Positions 55,048 through 63,731 of a DNA stretch of 64,000 bases are shown here, in pieces. The stretch lies in assembly GCF_009828115.1 (NCBI RefSeq), contig NZ_WTYL01000002.1, positions 310,001 through 374,000 on the forward strand. Reading direction: 5' to 3'. Source of the DNA: Allopontixanthobacter sediminis (GTDB taxonomy: Bacteria; Pseudomonadota; Alphaproteobacteria; Sphingomonadales; Sphingomonadaceae). Every line of letters begins with the position of its first letter. Within the stretch, counting starts at the first letter, position 1. The notes under the pieces are model-generated. The model was not told where the DNA came from. It ran no database searches and was given only the letters and a program-made list of their open reading frames with translations. The translations under genes were made by a program, and so were the position numbers.

Positions 55048-55634
55048 TGACAGGTAACAACGCGCTAGCGCAAACTCTTTTGCTGAAAACTGCCGGCCGC
55101 TGGGGCGCAGCAGGCTTCCTGCTGACCATCGCCGCATTCGGGGCGGCGTTCGGCGGAATGTACAGCCATGCCCAGGCGATCGCAGCGCATAATTCCAACG
55201 CACCGGTCAATTTCGGTGCCGACCGGATCGAATTGCAGGACCGCCAGAACCGCGTTGTGCTGTCCGGCAATGTCGATATCACCCAAGCTGGGCTGCGACT
55301 GCAGGCGGCTCGTACGCTGGTCAATTATACCGACGCCGGATCGCTCGATATTCAGCGGATTACCGCCACCGGCGGGGTGCAGGTCACGCGCGGAGACGAA
55401 GCGGCCCGCGGCGATGTGGCAGTGTATGATTTTGGCCGCCGGATCATCACTATGGCCGGCAATGTGCGGCTTCGTCGCGGCGGCGACACTCTCGATGGCG
55501 GCAGGCTCGTCATCGATTTGCGGACCGGAGTATCCAGCGTGGACGGCAGCGCCAGCGGGTCGTCATCAGTTACCGGCACCACTAATCAAAGCGGCGGCCG
55601 GGTGACCGGAACCTTCAGTGTACCTCAGGACTAG
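55047..55634 (+). CDS. lptA: LPS export periplasmic protein LptA
   Basis: Periplasmic bridge protein that carries lipopolysaccharide across to LptDE. The 195-residue protein has a signal segment (about 20-45) and repeated LptA-type strands: VNFGADRIELQDRQNRVVLSG, TLVNYTDAGSLDIQRITATG, GNVRLRRGGDTLDGGRLVI. It is directly fused by overlap to lptC. In relatives lptB and rpoN follow; here a 220-bp non-coding stretch and holA follow instead. Confidence 0.85.
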   Translation: MTGNNALAQTLLLKTAGRWGAAGFLLTIAAFGAAFGGMYSHAQAIAAHNSNAPVNFGADRIELQDRQNRVVLSGNVDITQAGLRLQAARTLVNYTDAGSLDIQRITATGGVQVTRGDEAARGDVAVYDFGRRIITMAGNVRLRRGGDTLDGGRLVIDLRTGVSSVDGSASGSSSVTGTTNQSGGRVTGTFSVPQD

Positions 55635-55854
55635 GCACAGACGGGCTCAGCGCAGCTTTCCGCAGGGTTTCCCGCTGACCAGTCCAGACCCAGGTGTGAG
55701 GATTCATTTAGCGATCAGACTTGCGCCATTTCGCCGACATGTGGTCAGCCACGACTGAGTGCCCGTACTGTGTATATCTACGAAAGTGCGGCTTACTGCA
55801 GCCTGTGAATCCCATGTTCTAAATTGGCTAGTAGCTTACGACTAGAATTGATTT
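55635..55854. other. Intergenic stretch after lptA (no gene)
   Basis: 220 bp between convergent lptA and holA, with lower GC than its neighbours and no ORF or terminator I can recognise. It marks the place where lptB would be expected. Confidence 0.5.
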
Positions 55855-56898
55855 CTACCTTCGGGCACCAGCAACTCTCGCGATCTCTGTAAGACCGTGT
55901 GCCAACAACATTTCGGCATGTTGGCTGTTGGACAACAGGCTTTGGTGTAACTGCACCAATCTTGCCACGAGCCGATCAAGTTTCCTGCCTCGCCAACGCT
56001 GCAATTGCTGCATAATATCGCGCTGATCCTTGAAAAATACGCGCCTCGCCTGGATTTCGGCATTGACCGCACCGGCAATATCGCCGCGCGGGCCGATCCG
56101 GGCCGACAATTGCGCGAGCTGAACCGTTCGGCGTTCAAACGCCAACAGAAGGCCCACCGGATTGAGTGACAATTCGCGCATCCGCTGCAGTTCGCCGGGC
56201 AGTTTTGCGAGTTCACCGGAAAGCACCACATTAACCAGCGGCATGAAGCCGTCTTCTTCGGTCGATGCCCCGATCGCCGCCAGTGCCTCTGCATCGGCAC
56301 TCTGCGGCGCCTCGGGCGACGCGTTGAGATATAGCGCCAGCTTGGTCAATTCGGACTGGGCAAGACGGATGTCGAGCCCGGCACCGCGCGCGATCCGTTC
56401 GGCAATGTCACCGTTGAGCCGAAGCCCCGCGGCATCCGCCATCGTACGCACCGACGCACTGACACTGCCAAGGTCGGGCGGCCAGAACATCGCCACCAGC
56501 GCGTCGCTGCGTTTCTCGAGCAATTTCGCGGTCCGCGCCTTGTCCGTTGCGGACGTGGCGACGATGAGCACGGGGCAGATAGTGCCTTGGTCCTGATCCA
56601 CGCCGTCGATCAGGATCTTGACCGCGTCATGAGCCTCATCGCCGCTGGCGCGCACGAACAGATGGCGGGTATCACCGAACAGCGAAGTGGAGCGGGCTTC
56701 GTCGCCCAGCCGGACAGGATCCTTACGCAGGTCGTTGCCCGACAACTCGATCCGTTCCCCGGGATCGTCGAGCAGGGAAACTATCCGGTTTGCGGCAGCA
56801 GAGGCCCCGCCTTCGTCCGGCCCACAAAAAAAGAACACGCTGCACTGGCGCGCCGCCTTGGTAGCGGTGCCGCCAAAGTCGCGCTGGGTAGCCTTCAA
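55855..56898 (-). CDS. holA: DNA polymerase III delta subunit
   Basis: Clamp-loader subunit that opens the sliding clamp, 347 residues. It has the AAA+ -like FFFCGPDEGGASAAANRIVSL start, a diverged nucleotide loop with LARGADLRLAQ-type sequence (GDIAERIARGAGLDIRLAQSE), and the C-terminal helical domain (LERR-like ERRTVQLAQLSARIG). The start overlaps the end of lptE by 4 bases. Third gene of leuS-lptE-holA. Confidence 0.9.
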   Translation of the reverse strand: MKATQRDFGGTATKAARQCSVFFFCGPDEGGASAAANRIVSLLDDPGERIELSGNDLRKDPVRLGDEARSTSLFGDTRHLFVRASGDEAHDAVKILIDGVDQDQGTICPVLIVATSATDKARTAKLLEKRSDALVAMFWPPDLGSVSASVRTMADAAGLRLNGDIAERIARGAGLDIRLAQSELTKLALYLNASPEAPQSADAEALAAIGASTEEDGFMPLVNVVLSGELAKLPGELQRMRELSLNPVGLLLAFERRTVQLAQLSARIGPRGDIAGAVNAEIQARRVFFKDQRDIMQQLQRWRGRKLDRLVARLVQLHQSLLSNSQHAEMLLAHGLTEIARVAGARR

Positions 56899-57398
56899 GG
56901 GGCTTCGCGCAGCGTCAGGGCGAGCTGCGTTACGATACGATCGGCGACTTCCAGCGAGAGATTTTCCAGCGCGGTCTGTTCCGCGGCGATGGTCGCGTAT
57001 TCGCTCGACACCACGTCGATCCCGGCATCGGAACCGGCGGTCGCATCGAGCAGGATTTCGCCGCTTGCGATATCGACCAACTGATAGCGCGCGCGCAGGG
57101 TGCGCCGTTCGCGGCCAATCGTGTCGTCGCCCAAGACGCCCAGCCCTTCCAGCCGGTCGTCCAGCCGCACGTCGAGCCGGTAACGCGCCGGACCGTCGCC
57201 GCTGGCTCCCAGCCGGTCCCGCAATGCGTTGCGCATCAGCCAGCCGGCACGCCCCTGAATAACCGGGACTTCAATTCCCGACAGCCCGCGTGCCACCACC
57301 CCGTCGCTACCTCCGGCATACATCGGCTTAAGACCGCAGGAACCGAGCAGTGCGGCCAAGGGGACCAGCGCCAGCAACAAGGCGGCCCGGCGGATCAT
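56895..57398 (-). CDS. lptE: LPS assembly lipoprotein LptE
   Basis: Outer-membrane lipoprotein plugged in LptD for LPS insertion. The 167-residue protein has a lipobox LAALLGSC (Cys near 21) and then [10 protein letters not shown], the family opening, with a lipoprotein domain ending in a helix. It overlaps leuS and holA by 4 bases at each side, so leuS-lptE-holA is one operon. LptD is not in the window. Confidence 0.88.
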   Translation of the reverse strand: MIRRAALLLALVPLAALLGSCGLKPMYAGGSDGVVARGLSGIEVPVIQGRAGWLMRNALRDRLGASGDGPARYRLDVRLDDRLEGLGVLGDDTIGRERRTLRARYQLVDIASGEILLDATAGSDAGIDVVSSEYATIAAEQTALENLSLEVADRIVTQLALTLREAP

Positions 57399-59932
57399 GT
57401 TACGATGTTGACCAGTCTGTCGGGCACTACGATCACCTTGCGAACTTCCGCTCCGTCCAGAGAACGCTGGACCTTCTCGCTGGCGAGCGCAAGCGCTTCC
57501 AACTCGGCGCCGGGCATGCCCTTGGCGACCGTCAGCGTATCACGCAGCTTGCCCTTGTGCTGGACCGCGATGGTTACCTCGTCATCCACCAGCAACGCGG
57601 AATCGACGTGGGGCCATGGTGCCAGCGCGATCAACCCGCCCTGCCCCGTTCGGGACCATACTTCTTCTGCCAAATGCGGCATCATCGGGGAGACCAGCAA
57701 CAGCAACGAACGGATCGCTTCGCTGCGGCTAGCGGACGGCACCGACTTTTCGATCACTGCGGTCAGCTCGTAAATCCGCGCGACCGCCTTGTTGAAGGAC
57801 AGCGCCTCGATATCCTCGGCGCACGCCGCGATCGTCTGGTGCGTCTTGCGGGCGACCGACTTGTCTTCGCCAGTCGCGGCGGGATCATATTGGCCGAGCA
57901 GGCGCCACAGCCGCTGGACAAAGCGCCAGCAGCCTTCGATCCCGGCTTCGGACCAGGGCAGGTCGCGTTCCGGCGGGCTGTCGGACAGCATGAACCAGCG
58001 CACCGCATCCGCGCCGTAGCGGGCGACGATTTCATCCGGGTCGACCACGTTCTTCTTCGACTTGGACATCTTGATCACGCGGCCGATCTCGACCGGGAAA
58101 CCGTCCGCTTTCAGAACCGCTGCTTCGCCGCGTTTGTCCACTTCGGCCGGGGTGAAGAAGGTCTGGCGACCGTCGTCCGGGGCGCGCCGGGCGTAGGTTT
58201 CATGGGTCACCATCCCCTGCGTGAACAGGCTGGCAAACGGTTCCGCAAAACCCAGTTTGCCGATATGTTGGAGCGCGCGGGTCCAGAACCGCGCATAGAG
58301 CAGATGCAGGATCGCGTGCTCGATACCGCCGATATACTGTTCGACCGGCAGCCATTTTTCGACCTCGGCACGGTCGAACGGCTGGTCGTCCGGCTGGCTC
58401 GCAAAGCGCAGGAAATACCATGAACTGTTGACGAAGGTGTCGAGTGTATCGGTTTCGCGGTTCGCCGCGCCGCCGCATCCGGGGCACTTGGTATGCTTCC
58501 ACGTCGGGTGATGGGCGAGCGGGTTGCCCGGAATGCTGAAATCGACATCCTCCGGCAGCGCCACCGGCAACTGGTCCTTGGGCACAGGCACCACGCCGCA
58601 GGCAGCGCAATGGATGAACGGGATCGGCGTACCCCAATAGCGTTGGCGCGAAACGCCCCAGTCGCGCAGCCGCCACACGGTCTTGCCGCTGCCCCATTGG
58701 CCCGATTCCGCGCGCGCAATCACCTCGGCGATCGCGGCCGCGACATCCATCCCGTCCAGCGGGCCGGAATTAACGATGACGCCGTCACCGGCCTCGGCGG
58801 CCGCACCGAAGGGCTGGTCAGCGTCCGCCGCCGATTTTGCGACCACGCGGATGATTGGGAGCTTGTATTTTGTGGCAAATTCAAAATCGCGCTGGTCATG
58901 CCCGGGCACGCCCATGACCGCGCCGGTCCCGTAATCCATCAGCACGAAATTGGCGATATAGACCGGCAGGGCGCGGGCCGGATCAAGCGGATGCGCCGCG
59001 GTGATCCCAGTGTCGAAGCCCAGCTTTTCCGCCGTTTCCAGCTCCGCCGCGGTCGTGCCGCCGCGCTTGCATTGCTCGATGAACGCCGCCGCCAAGGGAT
59101 TGTCCGCCGCCACGCCCTGCGCGATCGGATGATCCGCCGCCACGGCGACGAAGCTCGCGCCGAAGATCGTGTCCGGCCGGGTGGAATACACCTCCACCAA
59201 TTGGCCATCCGACAGGCTGAAGGCGAATTGCAGACCCTTCGATTTGCCGATCCAGTTTTCCTGCATCAGGCGGACTTTTTCCGGCCAGTCTTCCAGCGTG
59301 TCGAGCCCGGTAAGCAACTCATCGGCAAACTGGGTGATCTTGAGGAACCATTGGCTCAGTTTGCGCTTCTCGACCACGGCACCCGAACGCCAGCCCTTCC
59401 CGTCGATCACCTGTTCATTGGCGAGGACGGTATGATCGACGGGGTCCCAATTGACCTCGCTTTCCTTGCGGTACACCAGCCCTGCTTCGAAAAGATCGAG
59501 GAACAGCGCCTGTTCGTGCCCGTAATATTCGGGGTCGCAGGTCGCGAACTCGCGGCTCCAGTCGAGCGCGAAGCCGATCCGTTTGAGCTGCGATTTCATG
59601 TGCGCGATATTATCGCGGGTCCAGCCGCCGGGATGGACGTTCTTTTCCATTGCCGCGTTTTCGGCAGGCATCCCGAACGCGTCCCAGCCCATCGGGTGCA
59701 GCACTTCGAACCCGCGCATCCGCTTGTAGCGCGCGAGCACGTCACCCATCGTGTAGTTGCGGACATGCCCCATGTGGACGTGGCCGGAGGGGTAGGGAAA
59801 CATTTCCAGGACGTAGCTTTTGGGCTTCGGGCTATCGCTGTCGGCATGGAAACAGCCGGCGTCATCCCACGCCTGCTGCCACCGCAGATCGGCCTGCGCC
59901 GGATCGAAGCGGCTGTCTGTGGTGTCACTCAT
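57395..59932 (-). CDS. leuS: Leucyl-tRNA synthetase
   Basis: Charges tRNA-Leu; 845 residues, class I. The HIGH motif is HMGH in [17 protein letters not shown] (about 48-64). The KMSKS loop is [16 protein letters not shown]. The editing domain with its long insertion is between, and the C-terminal anticodon-binding region ends RLVNIVT. It is the first gene of the leuS-lptE-holA operon. Confidence 0.96.
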   Translation of the reverse strand: MSDTTDSRFDPAQADLRWQQAWDDAGCFHADSDSPKPKSYVLEMFPYPSGHVHMGHVRNYTMGDVLARYKRMRGFEVLHPMGWDAFGMPAENAAMEKNVHPGGWTRDNIAHMKSQLKRIGFALDWSREFATCDPEYYGHEQALFLDLFEAGLVYRKESEVNWDPVDHTVLANEQVIDGKGWRSGAVVEKRKLSQWFLKITQFADELLTGLDTLEDWPEKVRLMQENWIGKSKGLQFAFSLSDGQLVEVYSTRPDTIFGASFVAVAADHPIAQGVAADNPLAAAFIEQCKRGGTTAAELETAEKLGFDTGITAAHPLDPARALPVYIANFVLMDYGTGAVMGVPGHDQRDFEFATKYKLPIIRVVAKSAADADQPFGAAAEAGDGVIVNSGPLDGMDVAAAIAEVIARAESGQWGSGKTVWRLRDWGVSRQRYWGTPIPFIHCAACGVVPVPKDQLPVALPEDVDFSIPGNPLAHHPTWKHTKCPGCGGAANRETDTLDTFVNSSWYFLRFASQPDDQPFDRAEVEKWLPVEQYIGGIEHAILHLLYARFWTRALQHIGKLGFAEPFASLFTQGMVTHETYARRAPDDGRQTFFTPAEVDKRGEAAVLKADGFPVEIGRVIKMSKSKKNVVDPDEIVARYGADAVRWFMLSDSPPERDLPWSEAGIEGCWRFVQRLWRLLGQYDPAATGEDKSVARKTHQTIAACAEDIEALSFNKAVARIYELTAVIEKSVPSASRSEAIRSLLLLVSPMMPHLAEEVWSRTGQGGLIALAPWPHVDSALLVDDEVTIAVQHKGKLRDTLTVAKGMPGAELEALALASEKVQRSLDGAEVRKVIVVPDRLVNIVT

Positions 59933-59991
59933 TCTGGGCTACCCAAGATTCTCGGCCCGAACTGGCCCGGTGTAATCCGCCGCCGAAGCGA

Positions 59992-60444
59992 TCAGCCAAT
60001 CGTCTGGCGGCGAAGATCGCGGGCCTTGGTCAGGATGATGTCTTCCAGCTTCTGCACGGTCGCGGCCTGGACCGGCGCATCGACCCAATTTCCGCCCTGC
60101 AGGACCTGCCGACTGGCGGCCACCCGCAACGCATCGGCGCGAAGGTCCTGATCGAGGATGGCAACCGAAACCTTTACCCGTTCGGACGGGTTTTCCGGGC
60201 GCGAGTACCAGTCAGTCACGATGACGCCGCCGGCACTGTCTGCCTGGAGCAACGGCGCGAAGCTGACCGTTTCGAGCGAGGCGCGCCACAGGTAGGAATT
60301 TACCCCGATCGTGGTGACCTGCGATGCCGCCAGGTCGGCAGCCGGGCGATCCTGCCCACCACCGCATGCAGCGAGGCCGGAAAGGGCGGCAGCGGCCAGC
60401 GCGGCGCGGAACAGATTTGCGGGCAGAGTAGGTTTGACGGTCAT
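59992..60444 (-). CDS. DUF3576 lipoprotein
   Basis: A 150-residue predicted lipoprotein: signal peptide then lipobox ALSGLAAC, mature CGGGQDRPAADLAASQ. The DUF3576 body includes TIGVNSYLWRASLETVSFAPLLQADSAGGV and ends LRRQTIG. It sits upstream of leuS on the same strand with a 59-bp gap, an order often kept in alphaproteobacteria. The ATG at 60444 is chosen because it opens the signal peptide. Function unknown. Confidence 0.88.
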   Translation of the reverse strand: MTVKPTLPANLFRAALAAAALSGLAACGGGQDRPAADLAASQVTTIGVNSYLWRASLETVSFAPLLQADSAGGVIVTDWYSRPENPSERVKVSVAILDQDLRADALRVAASRQVLQGGNWVDAPVQAATVQKLEDIILTKARDLRRQTIG

Positions 60445-60948
60445 GATAGTGCGGAACGTCCTCAAAATTGATCTGGTTCGAACACGTGGGTTTTCGGCCA
60501 GAGGTACACGTTAAAGCCTCTATAACCCGCACGGCGCGTGCGGCAAGGTATGGATGCGAATTGCCCGGCCACGGCAACCCGTCCGAATAGGGCGCCCCGG
60601 ACTGAACGGGTCCTTAATTCGGATGCTGGCCCGGTATGGCTGCGCGAATCGACCTGTGCCGGCACGGAATCAGACGGCGAAAGAGCGCTTCAAATGCGCC
60701 GTGCCGAACCAAAAAGCGCTGTCAGCTCAATAATTCAGCCGCAAATTCCAGAATCTGTGGGGATGCTGCAACAAGTCTCGTCCTTAGTTGAAGGAGCCTG
60801 TGGAAAAGCTGGCCAAGTCAAAAACTTCGGCATAATGTCATAAATTGATCGCGAAGGTGACGTAGGGGAATCCGAGTCGCTGGCCGCAAAGTCAGGAACC
60901 GTTAAGGCCTTTATTGGTCATAATGACGGGAATGAAACAGAGGGAAGA
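60445..60948. other. 504-bp divergent non-coding region
   Basis: This gap separates the DUF3576/leuS operon (minus) from the exported protein (plus). A plus-strand frame at 60538-60843 exists but has no signal, low-complexity content or ribosome site and is rejected. The sequence TATAGA on the minus strand near 60520 may be a -10 for DUF3576. The right half is AT-richer, with TCATAATG at 60919-60926, likely near the promoter of the exported protein. Nothing else stands out. Confidence 0.5.
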
Positions 60949-61767
60949 ATGAACAGGCGGTCTCGCAACAAGGCAGGTATCGGCGGAATCGCGCCGGCGC
61001 TTCTCGCCGCCGCGGGTCTTGCTGTGGCTGTCCCTACGGCCGGCCTTGCCGTCAGCGGAATTGAAAATTCTCCCACTGTGATGGCGGGAATGGAATTCGT
61101 CCCGTTCACCCCTGCAACCGTAGACCCGCAACTGGCCCGCCGGGTGCATGCCAGCGTTCAAGCCCGCGGTCAGGCACTTCGCTTTACTCCGGCCAGCAAT
61201 CAGTCGGCGCAGGACCGCACGTTCACCGTGGCGGTCCGCCTGGATGATGCGACCGCTCGCGCGATCTCCATCCGTACGGCTGGCTCGATGGTTTCCGCTT
61301 CGCCCGGCCTCGGCTCCCCGCTCGCCAGCGGCCCCGGCGAAGACGCCTTCAAGCTTGCGCCGACGCGGTACAATCTGGGCGTGGCCCGCGGTTACCGCGG
61401 ATTTGCGAAGGCGCCGACAGCTGCCAAGCCGGATAACGGCTCGACAGTCGCCGCTCTGGCTTTGAACAAGGCCGGCCTGCTTGACCTGGCCGATTTCAAA
61501 CCTGCCGAAGGTGCGGCCGAGAAGCCGAGCCGGTTCCAGCCGCGTATTGCGCTCGAATCCGAAAAGGGCACGACCGGCCGTTCGCGCGGCACGCTCGAAT
61601 CGCTTGGCGAACAGACTGTCGATGTCGGCGGTGCCTACCGGATTACCGGCAATCTCGATGTGACCGCTGGTGTGCGCCTGTCGCAGGACCGGGATCGTAT
61701 CGCGCCACTGACCGATTCGGTTCAGGACAGTCAGGCCGTTTACGTCGGAACCCAGTTCCGCTTCTAA
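60949..61767 (+). CDS. Exported protein, possible outer-membrane protein
   Basis: A 272-residue protein of unknown function with a signal peptide (hydrophobic 16-37, cleaved around LAVSG). Alternating strand-like sequence near the end, RITGNLDVTAGVRLSQDRDRI and then VYVGTQFRF with a terminal Phe, is what outer-membrane beta-barrels show. With only one or two barrel-like strands visible it could be a partial-barrel or surface protein. A ribosome site (gaggga) precedes the ATG, and a terminator follows. I do not recognise a family. Confidence 0.72.
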   Translation: MNRRSRNKAGIGGIAPALLAAAGLAVAVPTAGLAVSGIENSPTVMAGMEFVPFTPATVDPQLARRVHASVQARGQALRFTPASNQSAQDRTFTVAVRLDDATARAISIRTAGSMVSASPGLGSPLASGPGEDAFKLAPTRYNLGVARGYRGFAKAPTAAKPDNGSTVAALALNKAGLLDLADFKPAEGAAEKPSRFQPRIALESEKGTTGRSRGTLESLGEQTVDVGGAYRITGNLDVTAGVRLSQDRDRIAPLTDSVQDSQAVYVGTQFRF

Positions 61768-61796
61768 CCGGCACGATATTCTGGCAGCGCTTCATA

Positions 61797-61824
61797 AAAG
61801 CCCGCTTCGGCGGGTTTTTATTTG
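61797..61824 (+). terminator. Rho-independent terminator
   Basis: Stem CCCGC/GCGGG around TTCG, with flanking A and T (AAAAG before, TTTTTATTT after), located 30-57 bp after the exported protein gene. Confidence 0.85.
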
Positions 61825-61884
61825 CCCGAAATCGCGGTTGCCGTAAGGTCAGTAAAACAATTGGGAAAAGAGGATAAAAGCTTC

Positions 61885-62607
61885 ATGGCACACGTAGCGA
61901 TCGTAACTGGCGGAACCCGCGGCATCGGCCGGGCAATTTCCGAAATGCTCACGCGGGACGGATTTACCGTCGTCGCCAATTATGCCGGAAACGAGGAAAA
62001 GGCGCGTGCCTTCACGGACGAGACCGGAATTCCGGCCTACCGCTGGGACGTCGGCGATCACGAAGCCTGTCTGACAGGCTGCGCCAGGGTGGAGCAGGAA
62101 ATGGGCCCTATCGATGTAGTGGTGAACAACGCCGGCATCACCCGTGACGGTACGATGCTGAAAATGACCTTTGAAGACTGGAACGAAGTGATGCGCATCA
62201 ATCTGGGCGGCTGCTTCAACATGGCGAAGGCAACGTTCGACGGCATGCGCCAACGCAAGTGGGGCCGGATCGTCAATATCGGATCGATCAACGGACAGGC
62301 CGGACAATACGGCCAAGTGAACTACGCCGCTGCCAAGAGCGGGATCCACGGCTTCACCAAGGCGCTGGCGCAGGAAGGTGCCCGTTCCGGCATCACCGTG
62401 AACGCAATCGCGCCAGGCTATATCGATACCGAGATGGTCGCTGCCGTGCCCGAGGCGGTGCTGGAAAAAATCGTCGCCAAGATTCCCGTCGGCCGGCTGG
62501 GCAAAGCGGAAGAAATCGCCCGCGGCGTCTGCTTCCTGTGTTCGGAGGATGGCGGCTTCGTCACCGGGTCGACGATGAGCATCAACGGCGGCCAGCACAT
62601 GTACTAA
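61885..62607 (+). CDS. phaB: Acetoacetyl-CoA reductase
   Basis: Short-chain dehydrogenase that makes (R)-3-hydroxybutyryl-CoA for PHB. The 240-residue protein has the cofactor motif TGGTRGIGR (near 8-16), NNAG in VVNNAGITRDG, catalytic Tyr and Lys in VNYAAAKSGIHGFTK, and the C-terminal GGQHMY typical of PhaB. FabG is an alternative, but the TRDGTMLKM and QYGQVNYAA stretches favour PhaB. The start ATG 61885 opens MAHVAIV. phaC is not in the window, and phaZ is at 35 kb. Confidence 0.9.
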   Translation: MAHVAIVTGGTRGIGRAISEMLTRDGFTVVANYAGNEEKARAFTDETGIPAYRWDVGDHEACLTGCARVEQEMGPIDVVVNNAGITRDGTMLKMTFEDWNEVMRINLGGCFNMAKATFDGMRQRKWGRIVNIGSINGQAGQYGQVNYAAAKSGIHGFTKALAQEGARSGITVNAIAPGYIDTEMVAAVPEAVLEKIVAKIPVGRLGKAEEIARGVCFLCSEDGGFVTGSTMSINGGQHMY

Positions 62608-62619
62608 GGACGATGCGCT

Positions 62620-62642
62620 CGCCGCCCGAATTGCAGGCGGCG
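62620..62642. terminator. Possible bidirectional hairpin between phaB and the LuxR regulator
   Basis: CGCCGCC (62620-62626) pairs with GGCGGCG (62636-62642) over 7 bp, exactly in the 36-bp gap between two converging stops. No T tract, so efficiency as an intrinsic terminator is doubtful. Confidence 0.4.
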
Positions 62643-62643
62643 G

Positions 62644-63417
62644 TCAGTCGATGAAATAACCGACTACGCGCAAAACCCCATCCTCGCGCTCGAGCGTCAC
62701 CGATTCGACAACGCCTGCCCTGTTCTCAAAATCGCTTTTGAATTGAACTAACTGGTAACCGTTCGGCGGCGCGTAAAGCGTCTGGAACGCAACTGCCTTG
62801 CGGTTGACCACCTTGCCCAGCGGAACTCGGGCCTGTTCTGATGCTGCCTGCCAACTAGTGAGCGTATTGGGCGCTCGAAACGCGCTACCCGATGTGTCGA
62901 AACTCGCCTGCCAATTATTATCATCGACGAGCGAGAGCCACTCGCGAGCCGCTGCTTCCTGTTCGGCATTTGCTTTGGCTGCGGAAGGGGACGGGTCCGC
63001 TTGGGACTGTATCGCGTCTGCGCCATTTAAAACCAACAGAAGCGCGAGAGAAATTGCAAAGATCGACATGATGAAGACACCTCCCATAATCAGGACTTTT
63101 CGGCGCCCAAGGCCAAGTCTTTCGCTGTGAGCAGCCGCGGGCATCGGAAAATGATTGCAAGTTTGGTCTGCAGCGGCTTCCCCCAATTGCTTGTATGCAA
63201 GAATTTCGGGGGTCCTAGTCTCCCGGTTCAGTAGGACCCGCGCAGCCTCCCGGCTGCTGGTCACAGAAAGCTTGCGCCGCGCGGCGCGCAACCGTTCGTT
63301 TATGGTATGAACCGAAAGGCCGAGGTGATTTGCGGCTGACTTCGCATCGTGGCCCCGCAGGATCAGTCGAAGTGTCTCCTTTTCCTTGTCTGTCAGTGAC
63401 TGCGTGGGTTCGGGCAT
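62644..63417 (-). CDS. LuxR-type HTH regulator fused to a membrane DUF4019 domain
   Basis: A 257-residue membrane-bound regulator. The N-terminal LuxR-type HTH (LTDKEKETLRLILRGHDA, GLSVHTINERLRAARRKL, about residues 8-55) is followed by a linker, one membrane helix (about 108-131, VLIMGGVFIMSIFAISLALLLV) and a periplasmic DUF4019 domain (REWLSLVDDNNWQASFD to the C-terminus). The HTH is cytosolic and the sensor periplasmic, as in ToxR-type regulators. It has no receiver domain. It is convergent with phaB and divergent from the RHH protein gene. Confidence 0.85.
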   Translation of the reverse strand: MPEPTQSLTDKEKETLRLILRGHDAKSAANHLGLSVHTINERLRAARRKLSVTSSREAARVLLNRETRTPEILAYKQLGEAAADQTCNHFPMPAAAHSERLGLGRRKVLIMGGVFIMSIFAISLALLLVLNGADAIQSQADPSPSAAKANAEQEAAAREWLSLVDDNNWQASFDTSGSAFRAPNTLTSWQAASEQARVPLGKVVNRKAVAFQTLYAPPNGYQLVQFKSDFENRAGVVESVTLEREDGVLRVVGYFID

Positions 63418-63503
63418 GGCGTAAGACTAACCTTGAAGGCATTCGCCAGCCACCCCGAAAAAATTGTATGACTGTCTAGGCCAAACTCTTACACTGCACA
63501 GCA

Positions 63504-63731
63504 ATGCCAGCCCCTTATCACCCACCCGTCAAGCGATCCATCCAGATCGACCGGCATAAGACTTCGATAAGTCTCGAACCCTTGTTCTGGGATATGCTGA
63601 AGGCCGCTGCCGAAGCTGAGGCGATGCCGATCAACGCGCTGGTTGCGCGGATCGATGCCGAACGGATCAAGTCTGCCACCCCGCCCGGTCTCGCCAGCGC
63701 GATCCGGGTGTGGTTGGTTTCGAACCGCTAG
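63504..63731 (+). CDS. Ribbon-helix-helix domain protein (RHH_4/COG4321)
   Basis: A 75-residue protein: KRSIQIDRHKTSISLEPLFWDMLKAAAEAEAMPINALVARID, the pattern of the RHH_4 group common in alphaproteobacteria, with the strand RSIQID likely contacting DNA. The tail LASAIRVWLVSNR is also typical. It is divergent from the LuxR-DUF4019 gene by 86 bp and converges with the DUF305 gene, overlapping its end by 4 bp. Confidence 0.85.
   Translation: MPAPYHPPVKRSIQIDRHKTSISLEPLFWDMLKAAAEAEAMPINALVARIDAERIKSATPPGLASAIRVWLVSNR

Noticed and set aside
55635-55854. Remnant of lptB in the lptA-holA gap
   Set aside because: I found no Walker A or ABC signature in any frame of this stretch.
60760-60810. DnaA-box-like CTGTGG sequences suggesting an origin
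   Set aside because: They match only part of the box consensus, and there is no cluster, AT-rich unwinding element or neighbouring replication gene.
60538-60843. Plus-strand frame of 101 codons in the divergent gap
   Set aside because: No ribosome site, no signal or domain, composition unlike coding sequence of the window.
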